Assembly (NCBI GenBank): GCA_963780175.1
Contig: CAWAAT010000001.1
Span: 868,001 to 932,000, forward strand
From: Brooklawnia sp963780175
Lineage (GTDB): Bacteria > Actinomycetota > Actinomycetes > Propionibacteriales > Propionibacteriaceae
Length of the DNA stretch: 64,000 bases
Direction of reading: 5' to 3'
In this document: positions 55,501 through 62,527 of the stretch, piece by piece
Numbering within the stretch: the stretch's first letter is position 1
Layout of the letters: each line of letters starts with the position of its first letter
Notes under the pieces: generated by a model
Databases searched by the model: none
What the model was told of the DNA's origin: nothing
Seen by the model: the letters and a program-made list of their open reading frames with translations, nothing else
Position numbers and translations under genes: made by a program

Positions 55501-58053
55501 GCGTGCAGGTACGAGCAGCGCAGGCACGAGCGGGATCACCGATGGAAGCAGGAGTTGCAGCAGCATCAGCCCGACCCAGGCCGCACCGGCCTGCCACGAT
55601 GGCGCAGCGAGTGTGATGACGAACCCGGTGACAGCGAAGACCGGCACCAGCGATCTGCGCAGGTTGTCGACCATCTTCCAGACGCCCAAGGCATCCAGGC
55701 CCTCCCAGCGCCCGAGGATCCAAGGCATCAACTGCCAGTCACCCCTGATCCAGCGGTGCTGGCGCTTGGTGTCGACCTCGTAGCTGGTGGGGTACTCCTC
55801 GACAACCTCGATGTCGGTCACCAAACCGGACCGGGCGTAGTTGCCCTCGAGCAGATCATGGGACAGAACGGCGTTCTCGGGGATCCGACCCCCGAGGGTG
55901 ATCTCCAGCGCGTCTATGTCGTAGATGCCCTTGCCACTGAACGATCCCCGACCGAAGAGGTCCTGGTACACGTCCGAGACAGCCACCGCGTACGGCGAAA
56001 GTCCTCGCTGGGTGGAGTAGACCTCCTGGAACACCGAGGTGTCGTCGGGGGACGGCAGGCTGGGTGTGACCCTGGGCTGGAGGATCGAGAAACCTCTGAT
56101 CACCCGTCTGGTGCGCTGGTCGACAACCGGGCTGTTGAGCGGGTGGGCGATCTTGGCCACGAGCTTCTTCGCCGTGTCCCTGGGCAGCCTGGTGTCGGAG
56201 TCGAGAGTGATGACGTAGCGGAATCGCCCTGGGGCCCGCCCCTCGGCGACCAGGTAGCTGGTGTCGGTGGCACCCCGCAGGTAGGCGTTCAACTCCATGA
56301 GTTTGCCGCGTTTGCGTTCCCACCCCATCCACGCGCCCTCGGACGGGTTCCACAGGCGCTCACGGTGGAAGAGGAAGAACCTGTCGCCATAGTGGTCGTT
56401 CAGTGCCCGGATGCGGGACCGCGCCAGATCAAGCAGTTCGGCGTCGTTCGGGGCGTTCTTCGAGGGCGCGTCTGCCCAATCGGTGGCCGCGGCGAAGTAG
56501 ATCTCGCCGTCGTCGTTCCCCAACAGGTGGACCTCGAGGGTGTCCATCAGTTCGTCTATGCCCCCTGGTGATGTGATCATCGTCGGCACCACCACCAGGG
56601 TCCTCATGGCCTCGGGGACCCCGTCACGCAGGGCGAGGGCTGGCCGCACCGTGGTGGGCAACAGTCGCGACAGGGTGTAATTGACCAGGCCGAGGACCAG
56701 TTCACTGGCCGGAGCGGCCACCAGCACACCGAGGATGACCATGACCAACCCCGGCATGCCGTCGACCAGGACGTGCATCAGCCAGAGCGCCGCGGCGACA
56801 ACCGCCGCCGTCGTCAACGCAAGAGTGCCAACATAGCCCGGCAACCCCATCCGCAGAACCGCGCGTTCCCGTCGCTCCCGCCACCTCGGCCGGTAGCCCA
56901 GATCGGTCTCAAACTGTCGCAGACCATCGTCCACCAGCCAGAACCCGAGATCGCTACCGACGTCGTCCGGAGACCTGCCAGCCAGGGTGAGCGCCGCCCG
57001 TGCCACGTCGATCTCCGCCTGGCCTGAGCCGCGGGCAAGCCGTTCGATGGCCGAGCGGTAGGAGTTACGCGTGGCGAAGTCCAGATCCTGATACCCGGGA
57101 TTCGTGCGGAGCTCGGCCTCCATGCAACTGACGTCTTCGAGCCAGTCCTCCCAGTTCACGTCGTTCACCAGTCGAAGGGAGTGGAAGATGTTGCGCATCG
57201 TCACGGTGGCTGCTGCCTGGGCAGTCAGGTCGGCCTGGATGACGGACTCCTGGTCATCCCCGAGATGACCCAGCTGGGTGTCCAGCCACTCCTCGATGCC
57301 GTCGATCGTTCGACCACTGAGCCGACGAAGCAGTTGCACGACGAACGCGCGGCTCGCGTGCACTCGGTGTTCACCAGGCACCAGGCGCGCGACGAAGGCT
57401 GCCCGGCTACCATCGAGGCCCAGCAGTTCGTCGGCCAACTCGTCGGCCAGTCGGCGGTCCCGGGTGGCGCGGACGAGCTGATCGGCCTGCCGGCGGGCGT
57501 TCTCGATCAGCAGGATCCGCAGGTTGATGGCGACCGCCCACAGCTCGCCGAGAGTGAGGGCCTTCCGCTGTTCGTACGCGGACACGTACCGCGCCAGTTG
57601 GTCGGGCTCGAAAAGGCTGTCGGTGTGAGCGACGTAGGCCCACATGATGCCGAAGATGCGCGGGTGGCCGACGAGGAAGCCAGGGCCGAGCTTCGGCAGT
57701 TGGGAGAAGTAGCTCCTGGGTAGGTCATGACGGACCTGCCGGGCGTTCTCCTCAAGGACATGGAAGTTGTCCACCAACCACTCCGACGCCGGGCTGAGCG
57801 GCCCACCCTGGGCCGCGGCATGACTGAGGTCTCGGTAACACTCCCCCAACGCGCGGGCGTTGTCCTTGAGACGGCGCAGCAGACCGATGGCCGGCGCCCC
57901 GGGCCGCTCCAGCACGATCTGGCTGTCCGCAAGCGACATCGCATGCCGGGCGAGTTGCTCATCACTGAACAGCGGGGACCGGATGGGCTGGTCGTCAAGC
58001 CACGGATCCCGCGAGCGTCCCCCGAAGGCCAGAACCTGGGTTGGCATGCTCAT
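49564..58053 (-). CDS. cyclic beta-1,2-glucan synthase-like protein (NdvB/ChvB type)
   Basis: A giant membrane enzyme, 2829 residues from ATG 58053 (58065 and 58047 are alternatives). Domains in order: an N-terminal cytoplasmic region; membrane helices about 420-480; a GT84 glycosyltransferase with VITLDSDTRLPRDTAKKL (about 620) and QHRWIRGDWQ (about 770); more helices about 820-990; a glycoamylase-like domain (SWSGSMFEYLMP near 1325; CPVWGISEAGYHARD; MAHHQGMTIVAIANV); a carbohydrate-binding region; and a C-terminal GH94 phosphorylase domain with FRDQLQDSM near 2370, GTGDWNDGMNRVG near 2500 and GGWTWYTGSSGWLYRA. This is the full layout of enzymes that initiate, elongate and cyclise beta-1,2-glucan and trim it with phosphate. 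Best known in Rhizobiaceae and Brucella; its product here is inferred. Confidence 0.9.
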   Translation of the reverse strand: MSMPTQVLAFGGRSRDPWLDDQPIRSPLFSDEQLARHAMSLADSQIVLERPGAPAIGLLRRLKDNARALGECYRDLSHAAAQGGPLSPASEWLVDNFHVLEENARQVRHDLPRSYFSQLPKLGPGFLVGHPRIFGIMWAYVAHTDSLFEPDQLARYVSAYEQRKALTLGELWAVAINLRILLIENARRQADQLVRATRDRRLADELADELLGLDGSRAAFVARLVPGEHRVHASRAFVVQLLRRLSGRTIDGIEEWLDTQLGHLGDDQESVIQADLTAQAAATVTMRNIFHSLRLVNDVNWEDWLEDVSCMEAELRTNPGYQDLDFATRNSYRSAIERLARGSGQAEIDVARAALTLAGRSPDDVGSDLGFWLVDDGLRQFETDLGYRPRWRERRERAVLRMGLPGYVGTLALTTAAVVAAALWLMHVLVDGMPGLVMVILGVLVAAPASELVLGLVNYTLSRLLPTTVRPALALRDGVPEAMRTLVVVPTMITSPGGIDELMDTLEVHLLGNDDGEIYFAAATDWADAPSKNAPNDAELLDLARSRIRALNDHYGDRFFLFHRERLWNPSEGAWMGWERKRGKLMELNAYLRGATDTSYLVAEGRAPGRFRYVITLDSDTRLPRDTAKKLVAKIAHPLNSPVVDQRTRRVIRGFSILQPRVTPSLPSPDDTSVFQEVYSTQRGLSPYAVAVSDVYQDLFGRGSFSGKGIYDIDALEITLGGRIPENAVLSHDLLEGNYARSGLVTDIEVVEEYPTSYEVDTKRQHRWIRGDWQLMPWILGRWEGLDALGVWKMVDNLRRSLVPVFAVTGFVITLAAPSWQAGAAWVGLMLLQLLLPSVIPLVPALLVPAREITVASKYRTLGANLAHALALAGLNFTFQAHRAAFQLDAVVRTLWRLMVSGRRLLEWTTAAAAAAQASGTLRRFFQQMATGMVPAVLALLVGAMSGVGQLLVALPVATAWVFAPLVAQRVSRRLEHAELHAGPDDLADLRLVARRTWGFFETFVTAQDHHLPPDNFQEDPEPRVAHRTSPTNIGLYLLAVISAHDFGWIGIRDAVDRLQATMDSAVKLEHHHGHLYNWYDTQTGEPLTPRYVSAVDSGNYVGHLLAVASFCRSWREDPANSHDPRAGLGDGVRLLEQALAELPADRWKGVERSAVEARAAAIRQAYRDMSIHQVDVDALTRFSAAISELRAQGELPGTVQHVVDSLAGSVASALRDLELDGAGRSELAGRLAAIEEQARWEFEATDFQFVYDQRRRMLSVGYNVDEAKLDDSTYDLLASEARLGSFVAIAKDDIPTRHWGRLGREVTAVGGGAALLSWSGSMFEYLMPMLVMRQPAMGLLATTCELAVQRQMQYARQVNCPVWGISEAGYHARDAQMNYQYSPFGVPGLGLVRGLSNNLVIAPYASGLASMINPGEAMTNYRRLTELGARGRYGFYEALDFTTRRLPEGQRFAIVRSFMAHHQGMTIVAIANVVFDGRMRERFHDEPMVKAAELLLEERAPDHVPISTARGGPDSESRSTKALVTPYERVLSGEAALAPNVQLMSNGHLSLTVTSSGAAWLRWKGLAITRWSAEPTATSGSDHFYIRDAESGQVWSPAVLPTRQLPLDYQVRFAEDRARFSSRLDEDLSVVVQHQVSPEADAVLRRMTLRNDGQRPRRLDVVSYLELVLGRGADDQAHPGFSKLFVHTSLEPEGNVLVATRRRRSPEDPEVWAAHFISVERGAEHLPSQPVHETDRRAFLGRGGDASSPAQLAAGAGPTGTTGYTLDPIFSLRQPIVLPPDERVVLDWWTVVAADRDSLLRQVDQHRSAGAAERLAMLAWTQTQVELRHLGIDTEQAGLFQSLAGRVLYPQVDMRAPVGVLASAGPQSDLWSMGISGDLPLLVVRIRDAADAALVREVVRAFEFWRIRRLAVDVVLLNEESTGYAQALQRQLEEAANSIARRTGHPDSTGRIFVVRGDQVSRPALDALLGAAAVSLLARCGSIAQQLLPPPGLPTGGGLLHPLPRPDRNLPSLPANLGVDLQFFNGLGGFTLEGDEYVVISDPAEPTPAPWTNVVANEQFGFLATAEGGGFTWWRNSRDNQLTVWRNDPVSNPVSEAIYVRDDDTGNIWSPVSAVADGGRHLTRHGFGYTTYVSRSEEMSIEQTVFVPLDDPVKISLVKLTNTSSRTMRLSISSYAEIVLGRHRDLTARHLVTEWDRVSRALFARNPYSVDYPDQVAFLDMGGLQGSWTGDRAEFLGPFASLGRPHAVTRREPLSGRVGPGLDPCLAMLRSIRLEPGAEMLIPVLLGAASEPAEARSLIAKYRRADLGEVLAGVRAHWRDLLGQVQVSTPEPSFDLMLNGWLLYQTMASRMLARVGYYQASGAYGFRDQLQDSMAVVLIDPALARQHLLRAAGRQFVEGDVQHWWLPATGAGVRTRISDDVVWLAHAAARYVEVTADAAVLDAPVGFLVGPALAEGQHEFFFTPQVSEQSASLYDHCVIALERAFHHGRFGLPLMGTGDWNDGMNRVGAAGDGESVWLGWFLHATLSAFLPLARARGDQAFVERGLAEQERLLAALEEAGWDGHWYRRAYFDDATPLGSSGRTECAIDGIVQSWAVLSGAALPQRATSAMDAMYERLVDHDHQLIRLFTGPFDVSEPDPGYIRAYPPGVRENGGQYTHGAIWSILAWAALGRDDRAGEAFQLINPVNHALDREAAERYRVEPYVLAADVYSVEPYAGRGGWTWYTGSSGWLYRAGLEAILGVQRKGEHLEIRCCLPPEWTEVSVLYRHGNARYDIDIAGEAGLGRVVVSCSVDDQPVPVVDGAAIVTLDRTAATHWVTVRLGHPQARV

Positions 58054-58111
58054 CTTCCGCCTCATCCTGATCGCCGCTCTGGGCGATCCCGTGGTCAGTT
58101 GATTCCGGCCA

Positions 58112-58145
58112 ACCTTGGTGCCCGGGAGCCTCCGGACACCAAGGT
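58112..58145 (-). terminator. long hairpin between cyclophilin and glucan synthase genes
   Basis: ACCTTGGTG (58112-58120) pairs perfectly with CACCAAGGT (58137-58145), and CCGG/CCGG pairs inside it around a six-base loop. It lies 29 nt after the cyclophilin stop. There is no U-tract, but its strength suggests a terminator or transcript stabiliser. Confidence 0.55.
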
Positions 58146-58173
58146 CGGTATGCGCGTGGCGCCGCGCGTGCGT

Positions 58174-58683
58174 TCAGGCGATCGTCACCGACTGGATCAC
58201 GACGTCGGTGACCGGACGGTCACCACGCTGGGTGGGTGTCGTCGCGATGGCGTCGACAACGGCCCGGCTGGCCGCGTCGGCGACCTCTCCGAAGATGGTG
58301 TGGCGGCGGTTCAGGTGCGGGGTCGGTGCGACAGTGATGAAGAACTGGCTGCCATTGGTGCCCGGTCCAGCGTTGGCCATGGCCAGCAGGTAGGGCCGGT
58401 TGAACACCAGTTCCGGATAGAACTCGTCAGCGAAGGTGTAGCCGGGGCCGCCCCGACCCGTGCCGGTGGGGTCACCGCCCTGGATCATGAACCCGTCGAT
58501 CACACGATGGAAGATGGTGGCGTCGTAGTAGGGACCTGTCTTGGTCTGTCCATCCGTCGGGTCGCGGTACTCACGCGTCCCGTTGGCCAGACCCACAAAG
58601 TTGGCAACGGTCTTGGGCGCATAGTCATCGAACAGATCGATGACGATGTCGCCCAGGGAGGTGTGCAGGGTGGCCTGTGTCAT
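58174..58683 (-). CDS. peptidyl-prolyl cis-trans isomerase, cyclophilin type
   Basis: A 169-residue cytoplasmic cyclophilin that catalyses proline isomerisation during folding. Signature residues: FHRVIDGFMIQGGDP (catalytic Arg), LAMANAGPGTNGSQFFIT, LNRRHTIFGEV. No signal peptide. The length matches single-domain bacterial cyclophilins such as mycobacterial PpiA. AAAGG sits upstream of the ATG. It is divergent from the sunset-domain gene and upstream of the glucan synthase gene on the same strand, with a strong hairpin between. Confidence 0.95.
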   Translation of the reverse strand: MTQATLHTSLGDIVIDLFDDYAPKTVANFVGLANGTREYRDPTDGQTKTGPYYDATIFHRVIDGFMIQGGDPTGTGRGGPGYTFADEFYPELVFNRPYLLAMANAGPGTNGSQFFITVAPTPHLNRRHTIFGEVADAASRAVVDAIATTPTQRGDRPVTDVVIQSVTIA

Positions 58684-58812
58684 GAGGGCTTTGGCCTTTC
58701 AGGTAGATGTCAGGACCCTCCCATCCTGACAGACCGCCCCGCCAAATCTGAGGCCCTGCGGCGCCGGGCCTGGATTTCCGCCGGTTGTACGCATTGCGCT
58801 GGCATCACCACG

Positions 58813-58818
58813 TAGCGT
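58813..58818 (+). promoter_or_regulatory. -10 candidate for the sunset-domain gene
   Basis: TAGCGT fits TANNNT; transcription would start near 58825, giving a leader of about 55 nt. No good -35. Confidence 0.3.
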
Positions 58819-58880
58819 TGAGGACAGCTCGACCACGAGCAAGCTCGATTACGGGCCCAACGCAAGGAACGGAGTCAACC

Positions 58881-59876
58881 ATGACCTGCAGGTGCAAGTC
58901 AGCCCGCCGGGCCGCCGAAACGGCCGCCCAGGAGGCGCTCGAGCATGGCAGCAATGCTTTCGCCGATGTCGTCAACTATGTCGCCCCGCGTGCCCGGCAG
59001 GCCGGTCACCATGCTGCTGAGGTCGTCGCCCCAATCTTCGAGGATGCCTTGGGCCGGGTCAGCCCGGTCTTCGATGAGGCCATGGAGCGCGTCAGCCCGG
59101 TCATCGAGGACGCCCGAGGGCGCGTCAGTCCAGTGATCGAGGACGCCCGAGGGCGCGTCAGTCCAGTGATGGCCGAGGTGGTCGACCGCGTCCAACCAGC
59201 CGTTCACCACGCCTACGACACGGTGTCTGACAAGGTGCACCACGACGTCTACCCGCTGCTCCTGGGCCTCCTGGAACAGGCCGGCGACAACCCGAGCGTG
59301 GCCGAGGCCTCTCGTCGCGGCCGCTCGGCAGTGGCCGCGCTGCGCGGTGACCTCTCCCTGCCTGACCCCGCGCCGGCCCGTCGCAGCCGCAGCCTGCTCG
59401 GTTGGCTCCTCACAGCGCTCGGAGTTGCCACCCTGATCGGAGTTGTGGTCGTCGCGGTGCGGACTGTGCTCGGCACCCACGATGACGGCTGGTCACCCCA
59501 GGAACCGAGCCGTCCCCGCTATGACGAGGACGAGGCCGTCTGGGGCGACAGTCCCTTCAGCGATGAAGTGGAGGCCGAACCTGATGTGGACACCGCCGTG
59601 GCGGTCTCGGAAGTGGAGGCCGAACAGGTGATGGTGGCCGAGGGTGGGCCGGTGGATGAGCCCCTGGGTGACATCGCTGAGACGGCTACGCGAGCCTACG
59701 GCGAAGGTGCCTACGTGGGCGACGAGCCGCCGGAGGGCTTCACCATCAAGGGCAACGAGCGTTCGATGAAGTTCCACACCCCGGACGCCGCCGCTTACGG
59801 CAGAACCAAGGCCGACGTGTGGTTCGTCAGCGAGGACGCGGCCCAGGCCGCAGGCTTCACCCGCGCGTCCCGCTGA
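58881..59876 (+). CDS. membrane protein with 11-residue repeats and C-terminal sunset domain
   Basis: A 331-residue protein of unknown role. The N-terminal half (about 20-125) is a predicted amphipathic helix built from 11-residue units (RVSPVIEDARG and variants), two of them identical even at DNA level. A basic stretch and one membrane helix follow (about 172-195, SLLGWLLTALGVATLIGVVVV), then an acidic linker and a C-terminal sunset-type domain: EGFTIKGNERSMKFHTP, YGRTKADVWFVSEDAAQAAGF. The sunset domain is known from actinobacterial ribosomal-associated and channel-accessory proteins without a defined function. GGAG precedes ATG 58881. It ends with a strong hairpin. Confidence 0.82.
   Translation: MTCRCKSARRAAETAAQEALEHGSNAFADVVNYVAPRARQAGHHAAEVVAPIFEDALGRVSPVFDEAMERVSPVIEDARGRVSPVIEDARGRVSPVMAEVVDRVQPAVHHAYDTVSDKVHHDVYPLLLGLLEQAGDNPSVAEASRRGRSAVAALRGDLSLPDPAPARRSRSLLGWLLTALGVATLIGVVVVAVRTVLGTHDDGWSPQEPSRPRYDEDEAVWGDSPFSDEVEAEPDVDTAVAVSEVEAEQVMVAEGGPVDEPLGDIAETATRAYGEGAYVGDEPPEGFTIKGNERSMKFHTPDAAAYGRTKADVWFVSEDAAQAAGFTRASR
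59095..59170 (+). repeat. 33-bp direct repeats within the sunset-domain gene
   Basis: The 33-base unit coding for RVSPVIEDARG is present twice in tandem with near identity, flanked by more diverged copies. It is a recent internal duplication in an amphipathic-helix repeat. Confidence 0.85.
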
Positions 59877-59891
59877 GTTCGTCTCACGGTA

Positions 59892-59929
59892 GGAGGGGCT
59901 GACTGGTGCATGCACCGGCCAGCCCCTCC
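59892..59929 (+). terminator. terminator hairpin after the sunset-domain gene
   Basis: A 38-base almost perfect inverted repeat: GGAGGGGCTG pairs with CAGCCCCTCC, then one A-C mismatch, then CTGGTGCA with TGCACCGG. It begins 15 nt after the stop. It has no U-tract, as is usual in high-GC actinobacteria. Confidence 0.7.
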
Positions 59930-59940
59930 CCATGTTCGGG

Positions 59941-60107
59941 GTGTTGTCCCATCAGCGCCAGGTGTTGTCCGAGTGGGCCCGGGTGTTGTCCGAACCTGGA
60001 AGGTGTTGTCAGCATGCGGATGAGCCTTGGCGGCAGCGGACGGATCAGCTTGACTGGAGTCACCCCCAGCCAGGCCGGCCACCCCCACCGGCCTGGCGCC
60101 ACCCCCA
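59941..60107 (+). repeat. two direct-repeat arrays and a hairpin upstream of the HTH gene
   Basis: GTGTTGTC occurs at 59941, 59962, 59983 and 60003, with spacings of 21, 21 and 20 bp, close to two DNA turns. After that CACCCCCA occurs at 60061, 60080 and 60100 (spacings 19 and 20). Between the last copies is a perfect 10-bp stem, GCCAGGCCGG (60069-60078) and CCGGCCTGGC (60088-60097). All lie between the upstream terminator and the ribosome site of the HTH gene, so they are likely its control region. Confidence 0.75.
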
Positions 60108-60117
60108 GGAGACACCC

Positions 60118-60678
60118 GTGGTTCTCGTTGCTCAGCCCGCCCCCGCCAACCTGCTTCCCGGAGGTCACCGATCGTCTGGACCCCTTTCCGACCTCGCCTC
60201 GTCAGCGGAGAGCCACTGGGTCGAGGCCGCCCCGTTCCGCGCCTGGATTCGTCAACTCGTCAGTGACACCGGTCTCCCGTGGCGGGTGCTGGCCCGGGCG
60301 GCGAGTGTCCCTTCCGGCACTGTGCAGACACTGCTGCGTGGTCAAGCGGGTCGTCCGGTTCAGCAGATGCGTCGGTTGGACGCGGATCGACTGCTGCGCC
60401 TTGACCACCGCCGATTGCACTGCCTGGCCTCAGAGCCCGCGTCGTGCGAGTCCTTGCGACTGCTCACGTGGTCTTTGGGTCTGGCGGGATTCTCACCAGA
60501 CCAGATCGGCAGCTTCATCGGCTGCGACACGCGGTCGGTTCGAGTGTTGATGGCTGGCGGCAGCGTTTGGTGTTCACGCCTGCAGCAACTGAGGGCGGAG
60601 GCCGCCTGTGAGGCCTGGGGCCGAGACCCGGATGAGGTTCTGCGAGCCGGAGCGGGTGTCGCCCGTCGGAGCGCCTGA
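60118..60678 (+). CDS. helix-turn-helix protein of unknown family
   Basis: A 186-residue protein with two HTH-like segments: WRVLARAASVPSGTVQTLLRG (about 47-67) and LAGFSPDQIGSFIGCDTRSV (about 120-139), each with the expected turn. The family is not recognised. GTG 60118 has AGGAG six bases upstream, which decides the start over a longer open frame beginning at 59932. Its stop shares one base with the next gene (TGATG), so it is cotranscribed with the A24 peptidase. Its upstream region carries two repeat arrays, consistent with autoregulation. Confidence 0.72.
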   Translation: MVLVAQPAPANLLPGGHRSSGPLSDLASSAESHWVEAAPFRAWIRQLVSDTGLPWRVLARAASVPSGTVQTLLRGQAGRPVQQMRRLDADRLLRLDHRRLHCLASEPASCESLRLLTWSLGLAGFSPDQIGSFIGCDTRSVRVLMAGGSVWCSRLQQLRAEAACEAWGRDPDEVLRAGAGVARRSA

Positions 60679-61370
60679 TGCCGCCGCTAAGCGCGTGGCA
60701 GCTGAGCGGCTTGGGGCTGACACTGACTGGCATACAACTCCTGGTCGTGGCGCAGCACCCCGAGCCCGCCAGCGATGAGCCGGACGCGGCCCACAAACCG
60801 CGTTACGCACACCTGGTCAACTCGAGGGCCACCGCGGGAGCACTGATTGCCACGTTGCTGTGCTGCCTGCCTATTGTCTGGATGCCCGCGCATCAACAGG
60901 CCAGTTGGCTGGTCTGGGGCAGCGCGACCATGGTGTTGGTTGGTGTGGACGCCCGAACCACCTGGCTACCTATCAGGGCCACCGCCTTCGCCGCCGTCAG
61001 CCTGGTGATCGCAACACTGGTAGCGGCTCTGCGGTCAGGGCCCGAGGGCCTGGAGCTGCTGGTTCACGCGGGTCTGGGGGCGGTGGTGGCCGGCGGTCTG
61101 TACGCAGCCCTGTGGTGGATCAGCGGTTCCCTGGGATTCGGCGACGTCCGCTTGGCAGCGATGGCCGGAGGTCTGGCCGCCCTGGGAGGGGCCGAGCTCT
61201 GGTTTGCGAGCCTCTTCGCCGGTTCGGCGGCCGCAGCCGCCTGGGGTCTGGCCACTATGGTTTGGCGGCGCGCACACCCCTCGCCTCTGGGCACGGTCTT
61301 CGCCTACGGTCCCGGGCTGTGGCTGGGACCGTGGTTGGGGTGGGGCTGGATGGCGCTGGCAGGAGCCTGA
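60678..61370 (+). CDS. A24 family prepilin peptidase
   Basis: An aspartic membrane peptidase of the type IV prepilin/preflagellin group, 230 residues, with about six to seven membrane helices. The two active-site motifs are visible: VGVDARTTWLP (first Asp) and GSLGFGDVRLAAMAG (the GxGD motif). It lacks the N-terminal Cys-rich methylase domain of full PilD, as in TadV/CpaA-type enzymes. No pilin or Tad secretion gene is in the window, so its substrate is unknown. It is translationally coupled to the HTH gene and converges on trpD with 7 nt between. Confidence 0.88.
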   Translation: MPPLSAWQLSGLGLTLTGIQLLVVAQHPEPASDEPDAAHKPRYAHLVNSRATAGALIATLLCCLPIVWMPAHQQASWLVWGSATMVLVGVDARTTWLPIRATAFAAVSLVIATLVAALRSGPEGLELLVHAGLGAVVAGGLYAALWWISGSLGFGDVRLAAMAGGLAALGGAELWFASLFAGSAAAAAWGLATMVWRRAHPSPLGTVFAYGPGLWLGPWLGWGWMALAGA

Positions 61371-61377
61371 GCCACGA

Positions 61378-62430
61378 TCAGCGATCAACCCCGGTGGCCC
61401 GCTGGGTAGCCGCCACCCACCGGTCCAGCAAAGAGGCAGCCACACCTTCGTCTATCGCGCGAGAGGCACGCTCCAACCGAGGACGCAGCTGCTCCGCCAC
61501 TGGATCGACAAGATCGGGGCCGTCGAACGCCAGCAGCGCGGCGGCAGCGTTGACGAGCACAATGTCTCGCACCGGACCGCTGGCGCCAGCCATTACGTCA
61601 CGGACCACCTGGGCGTTGTAGGCGGGCGGACCGCCAACCAGATCCGAGGGTGATGCCGGAAGAACGCCGAGATCCGCGGGTTCAAGTTCGGTCCGGACGA
61701 CCTCCCCATCAGCGATCAGCCAGACGTCAGATCGCGTCGTGGTGGTCAACTCGTCCAGACCGTCCTCGCCATGGAAGACCAGGCCTCGATGCCCCCGCCG
61801 TGCGATCACCCCGGCCACGAGTTCAGCAACCTGGAGATTGGCAACGCCGATCGCCTGGGCCCGCGGCCGCGCCGGGTTGGCCAGCGGGCCAAGGAAGTTG
61901 AAGGTGGTCTGGATCCCCAACTCCCTGCGAGCTGGCGCGGTGTGTCGAAGCGACCCGTGATAGAGCGGGGCGAAAAGGAACACCAGGCCACACTCGTCGA
62001 ACACCTTCCGCTGCGCCTCGGGCGACACATCGAGTGCCACGCCGAGGGCTTCGAGGCAGTCTGCGGTACCACACATCGAACTGGCGGCACGATTCCCGTG
62101 TTTGATGACCTGGGCCCCGGCAGCGGCCGCGACCAGCGCGGCCATCGTCGAGATGTTCACCGTGTTGGCCCGGTCTCCCCCCGAGCCCACCACATCGACC
62201 GCGTCGCTGGGCAGGCTGATGGGTCTTGCCTTGGCCAGCATTGCGCTGGCGAGACCGTCGATCTCTGAAACTGTTTCGCCCTTGGCCCGCAGGGCCACCA
62301 TAAAGGCGGCCATCTGCACCGCTGTGGCATTGCCGGAGAGGATCTCTCCCATCGCCCAGTCAGTGGTCTGAGAGTCCATGTGCTCGCCACGTACCAAGTT
62401 CGTCAGCACGTTGGGCCAAGTGAAATCCAC
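61378..62430 (-). CDS. trpD: anthranilate phosphoribosyltransferase TrpD
   Basis: TrpD transfers phosphoribose to anthranilate in tryptophan synthesis. The 350-residue protein has VVGSGGDRANTVNIST (PRPP loop; the usual GTGGD is GSGGD), VIKHGNRAASSMCGTADCLEALG, FLFAPLYHGSL and TTFNFLGPLANPARP. These are complete and correctly placed. It stands away from other trp genes, as in Mycobacterium. It starts at GTG 62430, 6 nt after TAGTCT (leaderless), and follows the receiver-like gene. Confidence 0.96.
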   Translation of the reverse strand: MDFTWPNVLTNLVRGEHMDSQTTDWAMGEILSGNATAVQMAAFMVALRAKGETVSEIDGLASAMLAKARPISLPSDAVDVVGSGGDRANTVNISTMAALVAAAAGAQVIKHGNRAASSMCGTADCLEALGVALDVSPEAQRKVFDECGLVFLFAPLYHGSLRHTAPARRELGIQTTFNFLGPLANPARPRAQAIGVANLQVAELVAGVIARRGHRGLVFHGEDGLDELTTTTRSDVWLIADGEVVRTELEPADLGVLPASPSDLVGGPPAYNAQVVRDVMAGASGPVRDIVLVNAAAALLAFDGPDLVDPVAEQLRPRLERASRAIDEGVAASLLDRWVAATQRATGVDR

Positions 62431-62436
62431 CCGGCC

Positions 62437-62442
62437 AGACTA
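62437..62442 (-). promoter_or_regulatory. -10 box of leaderless trpD
   Basis: Minus-strand TAGTCT, then 6 nt (GGCCGG) to GTG 62430. Confidence 0.55.
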
Positions 62443-62502
62443 ACGCGCCGCGCCGACCGAGCCGAGCAGCGTCCGGCGTGAGCAGCACACCAAGCCTGCT
62501 CG

Positions 62503-62520
62503 CCGGTCACCGATGACCGG
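62503..62520 (-). terminator. hairpin after the receiver-like gene
   Basis: CCGGTCA and TGACCGG pair perfectly across four bases, directly after the stop at 62528. It separates this gene from the trpD promoter. No U-tract. Confidence 0.45.
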
Positions 62521-62527
62521 GGTGAAA

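Noticed and set aside
59941..60107. Iteron-type replication origin
   Set aside because: The repeats are spaced like iterons, but there is no rep gene, no AT-rich stretch, and the setting is chromosomal.
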